Source: Grammothele lineata
Taxonomy: Eukaryota; Basidiomycota; Agaricomycetes; Polyporales; Polyporaceae
Direction of reading: 5' to 3'
Assembly: GCA_002150815.3 (NCBI GenBank)
Contig: NDFF03000385.1
Span: 1-64,000, forward strand
DNA length: 64,000 nucleotides
The notes beneath the pieces were generated by a model, which worked only from the letters and a program-made list of their open reading frames with translations, did no database searches and had not been told where the DNA came from. Position 1 is the first letter of the stretch. Each line of letters opens with the position of its first letter. A program made the translations under genes and the position numbers. Below are positions 33,394 to 44,400 of the stretch, one piece after another.

Positions 33394-33996
33394 CTACTGT
33401 ACAGTGATCCTCGTAGTGACTACCTTGGATTCCATTATACCAGGAATTGACACCGACCGCCGTTCTGCGAGCTCAGTGAGCTGTCGATGGACGAGAGCAT
33501 CGAGGTTCGGATCTATGTGTATCAAGCTGAAAGCGCAGACGTATCTGCAAACAACGGAACCTTTGTCTAAAACTTTGACATCCCTGCCGTCTTCGCATTC
33601 CGCAATCTTCACTGCCACCGCAAAGAGACTGGCCTTGTCGTAAGAATATCCCGCGCTCGGGACGGGCGTCATGGGAAGAAACGCATTGAACCCGTACAGG
33701 CCGCACTCCCCCGGGGGCGCACGCAGGTTTCTCAGGTGGTAGAGCCATCGCATTGCGGGATCGCTGATGATGACTCCGTTCAGGTCCCCCTCTTCCTTCA
33801 CGTGTAGCATGGGCAAACATAACACCGGAACCGCCTGCGCCGTTGTCAGCCCATCTGGAGAACGTGTCGCAATGCCCGCATCGGCGCTATCCTCTGTCGA
33901 CGCTCTGAGGAAGCCTCCGAGGGACGTCAGCGAGGCGGGCGCCCAGCGATTCGGGGACTCCACCATTCGAGGAAACGTCCGACACAGAATCTCCAC
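33394..33996 (-). CDS. Hypothetical minus-strand ORF between blocks D and A2
   Basis: 200-codon ORF with balanced, protein-like composition and alternating hydrophobic stretches (AVPVLCLPMLHVKEEGDL, MRWLYHLRNLRAPPGECG). Open frame continues upstream of the first Met (FLSLLFEIKTIP), and possible 5' exons may extend to about 34340, where block A2 begins. I recognise no domain. The last 30 codons lie inside block D, beyond the end of Fbx2. It may be a real but fragmentary gene or a chance ORF. Confidence 0.3.
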   Translation of the reverse strand: MEILCRTFPRMVESPNRWAPASLTSLGGFLRASTEDSADAGIATRSPDGLTTAQAVPVLCLPMLHVKEEGDLNGVIISDPAMRWLYHLRNLRAPPGECGLYGFNAFLPMTPVPSAGYSYDKASLFAVAVKIAECEDGRDVKVLDKGSVVCRYVCAFSLIHIDPNLDALVHRQLTELAERRSVSIPGIMESKVVTTRITVQ

Positions 33997-34179
33997 GGGG
34001 ATGGTCTTGATCTCGAAGAGCAGCGAGAGGAAGGGCGATAATCCTGTCGGGGGCCACGCCGAGCAGGGCGGAAGGGTTCACGAGCGCGAGCTGAACTCTG
34101 CAGGGTGGGGCACCACGTAAGACATACGATGGACAGAACGGCTCCCTTGCCACGGCGGGAGGCCTCCGACCTCAAATGG

Positions 34180-37100
34180 ATTTTGGCCATCATCACAGCG
34201 TGGAGTGAAACCGCGATCCGTGACCGCCTGCCGTTCGCTGTAACCTTGACCTCAAAGCACAACCTTGTCGTACTGCAGCTCATCCGACGGCGTAGCGCAC
34301 TTACAGATCCTCGCGACGACGATATGCTGTTCTGCCAGCGTGTCGATCGACTTTGGATCGACTGGTGCATGTATGCAGAAGTGACTCGGAGTCACTGCTG
34401 CTTCCTGAAAGACGAAGCTCGTAGTGTCAGACGAGAGATGCTACAGCAGTCCACGTACATTTTACCGTGAAATCGGTACTCCGGCCTTCCAAGAATTGAC
34501 AGCGAGAGGTCGCCCAGACATTAGGCCGATGTGATTCAAGTGGAGAGGGAGCTCGCGAGGCTTGGGTCGTTCGAGTTCAAAGCGCTCGACCCTCGGACGT
34601 TGCCGGACCGTTGCTTGCTCCTATTTGTATTGTGGCGACGAGCCGGCGAAAATCCTTACACGCCGCGCAAGGCTCTTGCACTCAAAATAACGCCGTGCAC
34701 GCTGTATATTATGTCTAACGTTCGTATAGATCATCTATGTAGCTAGAACGATGGTGAGAAATTGCACTTACCCTATTGGTAGTTCTACTACTGATATCCT
34801 TGTGACTATCTTCAAGACGGCTAGCATTCAACTCCGCGCTCGATGTCCAATATGTTCGACATCGCTCGACGGCCCGAGTCCTCGCTAGTCCGTCCTTTGC
34901 GCATATAGGCTCTCCTTTTTCGTCCTCGATGTCAGAGAACCCGACGTGCGCTCTTCCTTCGATCTCGCGTCAATGCTAGATCCGACCGAAATCGTTCGTT
35001 CAACGTTCGGGCCCATATCGACAACGACGCCTCCGGATCCCTTTCGAACCACGCGCATCCCATCTCACGTTCTCAAGGATTCTGCAGTGCTCGAGAGCAC
35101 CCGTCGTTCCGTGTACGTCTCTGGCGATCTCGGTCTATGTCCCAGCAGCCAGCGCACCCAGCACTCGGTCTAGGCCGCTCGACGCCGTTCGGTTCTCCCG
35201 GCTCCTATTCGGTTCCCCAAGCAGCACGATCGATCCAATGGGATTCCGCATAAGACGTCTGTTTTCGCGGCTTCAGACTCTCGTCCGTCTTGGAACTCCG
35301 GAACCCTGTTCGGTTCGTTTCTCGCTTGCCACCTCTGCTTCGCGCGTGGATGGCGTTGTTCTTCAAGTGGCCATCCAACGTCCTCGCTAGCAGAGCTCGT
35401 GTGTCCTCCCAGATCTGTTGACATTCAACCCCGGTCAGAATTGGCCCGATCGCCCGCGATCTAGAGAGATATAAATGGCAGGAATCCGTTTATATCGCCT
35501 GTGACTGTTTAAATCGCTTAGCCAGTGGAATGAATCTTTTAAAACCTACCCAGAGTGATTCGAGGGGATCCAAATCGACCCAGTGTAATTCACAGCGATC
35601 CATGTTTCGATTTGCTACATATGGTAGTACATCTACTTAGTACGTCAGTGCGCCTCCCGCGCGTCCGCACATTGCGCGCCCCGCCCCTCGCGCGCCCCGC
35701 ACCCTCACGTCCTCGCACCCTCGCGCCCGCGCGTCCTCGCACCCCGCGCCCGCACCTCCGTGCCTCCATCCCCGCCCGCGCCCCTCGCCCGCGCCCGAAC
35801 CTCCGCACCTCCGCCCTCACATCCCCGCCCTCGCGCTCCTAGTCCTCGAGTCCCTCGCGCCCTTCGCGCGCCCCACCCCGCATCGGCTCCTCGTTCCCCA
35901 CCGCTTCGCGTACTCACTGCTCCCTCAGTCTCGCTCTCCCCGCTCATCTTGCTCCACGCCCTCGCTGCGCGCGCCCACCCCGATCTACACGCTGTACCTT
36001 GTATCTCTTCCCATGCAATACCCAAAAGATATAGTAGTTACGTACCTTCAAATGCATGCGTTACTCCTGTATTTTTCACCTCCAATGTGATGCAGGATCG
36101 CCTTCTCATTCGTGAGGGTAGGGGAGTACCGGGTCCGTGTTAATAGGCGTGCAATCGACTGAGAAAGCGCGATGGAACTCACTGTTTGAGGAAACCACTT
36201 GCATGTCAACGACCCTTTGGGCGCATATAATCAGCAGCTACTAGCCAGTACGCATATATGGGCAACAGAATGCTATACCGGGTTTGACAGCCTTCTGGCA
36301 CCGCATGTGCAATAGCCCTCCATACGACCTGTCGTCAGATATCTCCATGGTCCACGGACGTGGGGGGAGAGCAGAGGGTGGCAGGAGGACAGATGTACAA
36401 AGACTAGAATGATGGCGGTCAGGAAGAGGGAGAGTCGACACAAGTCATGTAAGTCAAAGTCAAGTGGGCGAACACTATGACATCACCAGTTAGGCGCTGG
36501 GCGTCTGTGCATTCGAGTCTCGCGTCGAACTGGTTGCGCTCGAGCAGATGCAAAAAGACACAATAGAACTGAAAAAAACAGAAATATATGACTGAAATTT
36601 TCATGCTACAAGTGCAGAGTTTCACAAATCTTCGTTGACGTTTACGAAGTTCTATGAAAGCAGCTGTCAAACTAGACGCCGAACGGCGCTGCGAATCGCT
36701 GCACGCCTCTGTAGATCGGTTTAGGTCGCTCCAGATCCAAGTAGATCGGACCGATTCTGACCGGGATTCAACGACCTCACTTCCACAGCGGCGAGAGCAT
36801 ATGCGCTCGTCCGTCCCCGCAGTGCATACCTTGTGGTGTATCTCGTGGTGTATCTCAAGAGTCAATTCCCATCTAGACTCGGCTTCGCGGCTTTCAGGCC
36901 TAGTCCCCATCGAACGCCCGCTTCTCCGAGTCGTCCCCGCATGCACGACTGCCCTGGGGAATCTAGATCGAGGCCCGACGAGCTCGTGCTTACTTCCGCG
37001 AACGCACCTCCGCGCGCCGCGGACAGCCACTCAGCCACTCAGCCACTCAGCCACTCAGCCCGCGCTCTCTCCCGTCGCTCGCGCCCTGTCCCTGTGCTTC

Positions 37101-38310
37101 AACATGGAGTCGACCCGCGTCTTCTGCTCCCGCTTCCGCTCTCGCGTGCTCCTCCCCGCGCACGTTCTCACCCTCTCCGTCCCGTTCATCAAAATATCCC
37201 CACCCTTTGTCCTCCCCGTTCGCGCGCCAGGCACGCAGCCAGACTGTATGCATCCTCGACCGCTCCCAGGCGCGTTCATATCCGCCCACCTGGTGCGCGG
37301 TCCCCGCGTTCATTACGTCCCCCACGTCCCCACGTTCATCTCTTGAGTTACAGATGACAAGCCGCACCGCGGCCGATAGGTCCGTGCCGACCTTCTCGGA
37401 ACCGCACAAGGCTCATCTCGCCCCCGGACATTCGTCGAGTTCTCGAGGCTGCTCGTTCAGGCACCCGCGGGCTCTCCTTCCCCCGCGTGCCCGCGTCGCT
37501 CAAAGTCCTCGGTGCCTGTGTCTTCGGCTTCCTCGAGGGCGCCCCGCGAGGTAATATATGAAAGGGTTCGCGCGCGGGTGCCTCAGACTGTCGTGCCTGC
37601 GCGCGTGCGGTGCCGTTCGTGAGTACTGCGTTTAGTGAGTCGCGAGCTTGTGATACTATTCGTTTGAACCTCGTTGCCTCTTTCGGCACAACGTGCGTAT
37701 GCCGCGTTCTGAGCTTTTTAAGCTCAAGCCGACTGCCGTCCCCGCGCTGTCGCCCCTCCGTCAAGCTAGAACCACGTTGCGGCGGGCCTAGGGGCGGCGT
37801 TTCACGAAGAATGAAGACGGCGCCCGAGAGGCACGTCCGCGGCCCCGGACAACATGTTGGGTGGAGTACTGGAGAGGGACGATCGGGCGAGCGCGTTTGA
37901 TGTTTCATTGAACACATACAGCTAGTCTCTATGCTGCTATAGAAAAAGCCCTATACTCGATCGCGAAATCTGATGTAGCGATCGGGACGACTCCTGAGAT
38001 GACGTGGGCGGCGCCGGAGCTTTGCGTCGTGCGGACGTGCGTCGCCCCTCGTCCCGCGGTGCACATCTGGATCTAGACACATCTACGCTCCCAACCCGCG
38101 AATACGAAACATACCGTACGGAGTGAACGCTGCGCACGACGCAAGGGATCTCGGGGAAGAGAGATCTAGGGGAGCCACATGACGCCCTCAGAACTCTTAC
38201 CCGCGAAACATACGCGGAGAGGCTTGGCAACGAGGCGGGAGGAGTGAGAGCCTCGTGGCGTGATAGGATCTGGGATGGGGAACATAGCATCGGAGGGCGC
38301 GAGCGAGGAT
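34180..38310 (+). repeat. Duplicated blocks A2 and B2
   Basis: Second copies of A and B, in the same orientation as 17980-20700. A2 ends at 35429 and B2 resumes at 36773, because a 1,336-bp transposon has inserted between them. An 8-bp unit CAGCCACT occurs four times in tandem near 37020-37055 but only twice in B1 near 19450. No intact gene is seen. Confidence 0.8.
35430..36765. mobile_element. Non-autonomous TIR transposon with 7-bp target duplication
   Basis: Ends read CCCGGTCAGAATTGGCCC (left) and, reverse-complemented, CCCGGTCAGAATCGGTCC (right), followed on both sides by CGATC and weaker inverted similarity. Direct ATTCAAC copies flank it (35423-35429 and 36766-36772). The paralogous empty site at 19234-19240 has a single ATTCAAC, so the insertion is demonstrated by comparison. 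The interior has no transposase ORF and contains a strongly C-rich, G-poor tract at about 35650-35990. A 7-bp duplication is seen in few superfamilies (for example some P or Dada elements), so the superfamily is left open. Confidence 0.85.
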
Positions 38311-38786
38311 TGGCCCCGAGCCCGAGGACGCGCGAGGAGATAGGTTGTGGCCAGGGCGTTCGAACTTCGACGGGGAAGACTGATAGCGGCCCTCTGCGCG
38401 CGTACTCAATCTGACGGGGAGGTGTCAAGTACGCGCGATGGCACGAGAGGCGGCGTGCGAGGCCGGGGGTGTGAGATGTGGCTGAGTGAGCAGAAGGGCG
38501 GGGGCGGGGCGAGGGCGGGGGAGAAGAGAGCTGGAGGGAGAAGGCGGGCTGGCAGCGAAAGGGGCGCCGGGGAGGGATCGCAGGCAGATCGCGCGACCTC
38601 GGCCCCGATGCGATCTGCAGGCACAGGCCCAGGCGCCTGGTAAGGGCGAGGCCCCCCGCCACGTGCTCGGCTCTACCGCTCCTCTTCCCGATGCGGAGCA
38701 GCGGAGCGATATATCTCTCCTGCTCGAGTCGCTCCAGTCTCGACGCCCGCCCTCGCTCCTCTTCGACGCCGCACACGAACCGTACT

Positions 38787-38822
38787 CGCAGACGCAGCCG
38801 CAGACGCAGACGCAGACGCAGC
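38787..38822 (+). repeat. CGCAGA-type repeat in DUSP 5' leader
   Basis: Imperfect hexamer array (CGCAGA / CGCAGC) that ends 1 nt before the ATG of the phosphatase gene. It may influence initiation or simply be a slippage-prone leader. Confidence 0.75.
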
Positions 38823-38823
38823 C

Positions 38824-39487
38824 ATGATTCGGTTCGACAACCTTCCGCCCGAGGTGATGCAGGCGATGTGCACGCCCATGCACCTCATCCTCCCCGCCTC
38901 GCCCCAGCAGCACACCGGCGCGCTCTTCCTCGGCTCCTTCTCCGCCATCCTCGACCCCTCCCTCCTCACCTCCAACCACATCCAGGCCCTCGTCCAGGTC
39001 CTCGATGCTCCCTGGCTCCCCTCCGTCGAGGCCCACGCCGCGCAGGGAAACAGGCTCGAGTGCTACCGCCTCGACATCCTCGACAGCTCCACCGCCGACC
39101 TCCGCCCCCACCTCGAGGCCACCGTGCGCTGGATCGACGACCGCCTCCGTCGCGGCATCAACGTCCTCGTGCACTGTCAGCAGGTACGTCTCCGCCTCTC
39201 CGCCTCCCACACTCTCCCCAACGTTCCTCATCGCGTCCCCTCTCTCCCTCCCTGTCCCTCCCGCGTCGCGTCCGCAGGGCGTGTCCCGCTCGGCGGCAGT
39301 AGTGATCGCCTACCTGATCTACACGCACAACATGTCCTACGACTCCGCCTTCGACCTCGTCCGCCGCAAGCGCGCGTGCATCAAGCCCAACTCGGGCTTC
39401 GTCCGCGCCCTCCAGGACTGGGAGAAGCAGTGGCGCCTCGCATCCCAGCGCCCGGGCATGCGCCGCGCGAGCACCACCCCGACGTGA
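38824..39487 (+). CDS. Dual-specificity protein phosphatase
   Basis: Model join(38824..39183,39278..39487), 189 aa, GT-AG intron of 94 bp. The active-site signature VHCQQGVSRSAAVVIAYL (HC-X5-R-S) is split by the intron directly after HCQQ. An upstream Asp in LDILDSS fits the general-acid loop, and GALFLGSFSAILDPSLL near residue 38 is the usual N-terminal strand/helix of atypical DUSPs. It should dephosphorylate Ser/Thr and Tyr residues in the cytosol or nucleus; there is no signal peptide or membrane segment. The size is that of a minimal DUSP domain. It appears to be single-copy within the window, sitting in unique sequence between block B2 and inverted block C'. The start is the first ATG after the hexamer leader. 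High GC third positions set it apart from the F-box genes. Confidence 0.88.
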
Positions 39488-41449
39488 CGTGACGTCCCCC
39501 TCCTCCCGCCCCTGCCATTTGTTCTCGCCCTTGCCACCCTCCGTCCCAAAGGTCTTCCTCCTCCTCACCCGCCCCTACGCCCCTACGCCCCAACTGCCTC
39601 CTCGGCCCCGCCGCCTTCGTGGCGTCGCGCGGTGGCGTCCTAGCGCGACGCGCCCTCCGACGTCCAAGTCTCGGCCGGCCCCCGGTGGAGCGGCGCCCCC
39701 GGGCCCCACTACTCCTCCCGCCCCGCCCGCGACCCCCGAGGACGGAAGGCCCCACTACCAAGCACTGTATGCGCGCCGATCTGTGTCCCCTGGCTCGTGC
39801 GCGGATCGTCTCGCCCTCTTCCCGACCCCTCCCCTCACCTCACCTCACGTCGCCGCGTCACGTCTCGTCGCATCTCGTCTCGCCACGCTCAAGGCGGCGC
39901 GCAAAATCCCTCGGCGCGGATCGCGTCCACTTTCCTTCCTCTGTATTGGTATTTCTCTGGGTTCTCTGCACGTATCCTGTGACCTGCATCCTGTATCTTC
40001 CATCCTGTATCCATTCATCCACCTACCACCTATCTTGGTCTGCGCAACCGCGCACGCTCCCAAACGCGAAAACTCAAACGCGCACGCACGCACGTCGTCC
40101 GTCGCATCATACCAGCCCAGCTCTCCCATCCTCGGCATCTACACCTACACTACAGTCTGTCCGGGTATTCGTCGTCCTCGGGTTCAACGCCTCGTCCACG
40201 GCCTCTTCCCTTTCTCCTCTTCCGTTCCCTCGCCGTCGCGTCCACCTCTTCCCTCGTGTTCTCCCTCTTCCCTCGCCCCCCTTCCTCACTCCCCCGTTCC
40301 TCGCGTCCCGCGTTCTCTTCCGTCCGGCACGTCCGGCTCGCGCGGCCCGCTCTTCCAAACGCGTCCGCACCCCCCCTCTGCACTCTTGTCCGACCCCCGT
40401 TCCTCGCCCTACTCTCTTCGCCTCTTCGACGCGCGGCGCTCACGGTACTCGGGAAGCTCTCGCCTCTGCGTCCGCGGGCGTCCGCCTCCCGCGTCCTGCG
40501 CCGAGCGCAGCCCCATCTCGCGCGTCGAACACGCATACGACCGGGCATGGAGGAGAACGAGTGAGCACGGCGGTGTGCCCCAAAATTGGTTTACGTACGT
40601 ACGTACGCGCCCCCTCCCCTTTCTCCATCCGCACGTTCCCTGGGGGGCTGGCTGGTGATCGTCGGTCCGGCGAGTTCCGCGCACCCACCGCGCCCGCACC
40701 CAAGCGCGTCCCCGAGCGCGGTCGTGGTCCCGCGCGCGCTACCTTTCCTCGCCTCGTGTGCTGCCATCGGGGGAGGAGAGAGGAGTGGGTGCGCGGACCG
40801 ATCCGGATGCCGAGACAGGGTTGGGGCTCGCGCGGGGGCGTGTCGCGGGTTTTCGCGATCGGTCTTGGGCTTGGGCTTGGGTACTGTGGCGCGGTTACGC
40901 GCGGCGCTCTGTCGCTGCAGCACGTATGTATCTTGTACACTACAGTCGCGCGCGCATGTATCCTCATCTACCTTCCTACCCCCGTACGCGTCTCTCAGCC
41001 TCTCCTTCGCGCTGTACATACATACATACCCCCCGACGCGCCGCGCCGTTCCCCGTGTACTGTACGTAGCCAGCCCCGTGTAGCAACTATCCATATCGGG
41101 CGAGCGGGTCGCACCCCCGCTCCACTCCGTGCCTTTTTCTTCGTGCCTCGCGGTCCGCGCCCTCTCGCGCTCGCGCTCGTCCCCCCAACGTCCAACGTGT
41201 GCGCGCGCGATCGATACAGTGCAGTACTTACAGTACAGTCCGACGAGCGCGTATGAGGATACCGACACAAGTGCGCGTACGCGCGGCGCCGACCCCGCGC
41301 CGGGTCAACACTACGCCTTCAGCCTTCCGCTCGACTCCCGCGCCCGTCCCCGCCATATTCCGGCTGGGCTTCCACGATCGAGCGCGCGATCTCCCGCCCG
41401 CCCACGCGCGCGTCCGTCCAAGTAGGACCGGCTTCGCGCGTTCGCGCGT
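39488..41449. other. GC-rich region between DUSP and block C'
   Basis: No gene supported. Plus-strand ORFs of 389 and 545 codons overlap in different frames, with composition dominated by Pro, Arg, Ser and Ala, as expected from C-rich sequence without stop codons. ACGT-type short repeats occur near 40592-40608. The first few hundred bases probably include the DUSP 3' UTR. Confidence 0.55.
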
Positions 41450-44400
41450 TCTGAAGTTCTACGGGGAAGGCGGGGGAAGGCGCTCATGTGCCTCGAGGCA
41501 CGCCGGGTGCGGCGGATGTCCCGTGTCCCGTGTCTTTTGGTCTGTACATACGCGCGGAGGAGCGGGACGGGGACGGAGGCTGGGTGCCGCTGCCGTCGAG
41601 TGCGTGTCGTCCTTGTCCCGTAGACTGCAGTGAGCTCGCTTCAGGCGGTGTTGGTGCTGAAGAGTGTCATTGATTGGTGGGTGGGACAAGGAAACCCCGA
41701 AACACGGACGCGAGGATAGAGAGGCGAGAGGCTCGGACGCGAGGCGCGGGGCGCGTGCTGTATGCGGTGGTTGTACTTACTAAGTTACTAACACATTCGG
41801 CACTGTACGGTACGGAGGACGAATTCGAGCGAGCGTGAAGCTCGTGGTCGAGACTCGATCGCGAACGAAGGACCCAGTTGCGATCGTACGACAACTCAAA
41901 CCTCAAACACAAAGCGAACGAACGCGTGCGGTACGGCCCACCCGGGAAGTGGAGCCCTCCAAGTAAGTTACTGCGCACGGAATGGTACAGCACTGTGATT
42001 GCGGTGGGTTGCGTTCTGTGTGTGCGCGTGTACGTACGCATACGTACCCCACCAACCCATCAGCACACTATGGCCAACGCACCTGTGCACTCTGTGCGCG
42101 ATCACGAATCCAGACCCGCGCAGGGCCGCGCGGGCACGCTAGAAGCAGCGCCAAGCCTCGCCGGCAACTTAACGTTATACAAATGGAGCTGAGCGGGGAA
42201 CGCAGGCGGATGGAAGGGCGGACGGGTGGGCGTGCCGTTCCGTTTGACTGAGCTTGCCCGAATGTAGTAGTGGCTGCCGGAGACTGTATGTAACACGCAC
42301 GGTACAACGTATGTTCAAGACTAGTCCCGAAAGGAAACGCGGGCCTCCCATGGTGTCGCCTGGAAGTGCGGGCACGCGGGAGCGTACGTATGCACTTAAT
42401 GAAAAGCGTGCGTGAACAAGGGTCGCCAGTGATCATGCGCACATGTACGAGTTGGCGGGGCTGAGATCGCTCCCGCGATACCGCGCCCCTGCGCGCACGC
42501 TTATACCCCAATCTTGATCACGGATCTCCGGAGCCTGGCGTTGTTCTTGAGGACGGGAAAGCGGCGCGGCGCTGCAAGGGAAAGAAGGGAGGGGCAAAGC
42601 GCGAGAAGCTGAGTCGCGCAAGGGGCAGAACTGCACATACATACAAGACGGAGCATGCGCACTGTGCCTGCACGAACAAGTCCAGCAGAGACAAGGCCCC
42701 ACGAAGGTCCGTGTACACAGGCAGGCAGCAGAAAGCGGGTGCAAACGGCCGCGCTCTGCCACGAGCGAGAGTACAACGCTAGCCCCATATCCGAACATTC
42801 TGCGTCAGACGTACGGCGGACTCGAGCGTGAGGTGCCGCGCAAGCCGCCACATCTCGTTCGCGGAAGCCCGGACACGGGCCGAGGGCCGGAATTGGTAGA
42901 TCGTAGAGTCGCACGCGCGCGCGCGCTCGAGAATCGAGTCCGGGACTGGAGGAAAACTCTGTCAGGTGGACCCTGTGGCCGAGCTGCCGACGCGGGGCGG
43001 GACGAACTTTGTGCGGCTCGCGGTGGACGGCTGACGGGTTACGGCCGATGTGCGCGGGGCGGGGCGGGGTGAAAGGGGTGAAAGGGGCGGCGCTCGCGGA
43101 GTGTGCGAGCAGTTGGGAGAAAGCGAAGACAGAGCGGGCTTTGAGACGGGTCGCGCATGCGTGTGCGTGAACGGGGACGGAGATGGGGACGAGAGCCTGC
43201 CCCGTGGATGTGGCGGTGCGCACAATGCAGAACTCGGCTCTGGGGCACCGCGGCGGGGAGACGAAGGCGAAGGCGAAAGCTAGGACGAAGACAGGTACAG
43301 GGCGGAGCGGCACGGGGCGAGGCGTCATCTCCGCGAGCGTGAGGGCCGCGAGCGTGAGGGCTGCGAGCACACGACGCGCCGCGAGGGCCCGCGCACGCCA
43401 TATGACGCGGCGCGCGACGCGACGTTGTGCATGCACTGTATGACGCATTGTTGAGCCAAGCGCTAGCGGTGCCGGCGGCGTCGAGGGAAGCCGCTGAATG
43501 CGCGCACGCAACGGGCACAAGAGGCTATTCAGCGCGCGCGAGACGAAGGCGGCCTCAAACGGAACACGGAAGGCTGGGGCGCCGAAGGGGCAGGCACGGA
43601 GGTTGTTGGACAGACAGAAGGACTCCTTGAGACACATCTTGAGACCAGAATGACACGTGGGCGGGCGGGAGGAGGGCGAGCGTTGTGCGGCTCCGAGAAG
43701 GACGGGGTGGGATCGTATGTCAGGGGTATCGCAGGCGGCATTTCCAGCTAAGCAGGAGTGGATGTGCGCGTGCGCCGTGCACGTATGCAGTATGCCATTG
43801 GATGCGGAACAAGACTACGAAACGGCAGTCTCGTCCAAGAAGGATGTGCGCGAGCACACACTGAGACGCGTCCACGAGAGAGCTGAGAGCGCAATTCAGA
43901 GGGCGAGAGAGCGGAAGAAGCGCATTCCAGAATCTCGAGAGGGACAGGGCCCGGGTGGCTGTTCCCAACACGCGACGGGCTGGCCGAAGAAGCAGGGCCC
44001 TCGAGGGCCCAGATCGCGATCGCCCGCCTCCCCCGCAGAAGTCCGTCCACGAGAGTTATGTCCTGGAAGACGGACGATCCTAGATTCAGCAGTCGAGCCA
44101 CTCCATCGCTGAGCTTGGCCGACAAGGACTCGGACAGGCATTCGATATTGCCACAGCACCCAGAGAGGGGATGACGCCGGAGGTTCGTCGACGTGCGCGC
44201 AGTTAGGCTGGTTGGGGAACAAGGCGGGCTTTGCACGTGGCGTCCAAGAGCTAACGATACGCCGGCCATGACGAATTCGAAGTCCCGCGGGAAGGCACGA
44301 CATGTTATCTGACGGACAGCCCTGTCGAGCTGTGTATATGCAGATCGGCAGGAGATCGCTGGAGTGTCGAAAAGCCATATTCGAGAAGGGTGGAGTGCGG

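Larger units (their letters stand above)
29641..33490 (+). repeat. Duplicated block D
   Basis: Matches the reverse complement of 57690-55489 continued at 46627-46105; the interruption is the 8.9-kb transposon. The block contains the Fbx2 gene and about 1.4 kb of upstream sequence (without the insert at 29743-30446). Two length differences stand out: 704 bp at 29743-30446 and about 330 bp near 31140-31475 are present here but not in D'. Confidence 0.82.

Noticed and set aside
39619..41256. 545-codon plus-strand ORF after DUSP (and the 389-codon ORF at 39489-40658)
   Set aside because: Both are in overlapping frames of C-rich sequence, with Pro/Arg/Ser/Ala-dominated composition and no domain. 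Long open frames are expected here because stop codons are rare.
42501..43637. 378-codon minus-strand ORF in block C'
   Set aside because: The corresponding frame in block C (about 27280-28400) is broken by indels, so the frame is not conserved between the two copies.
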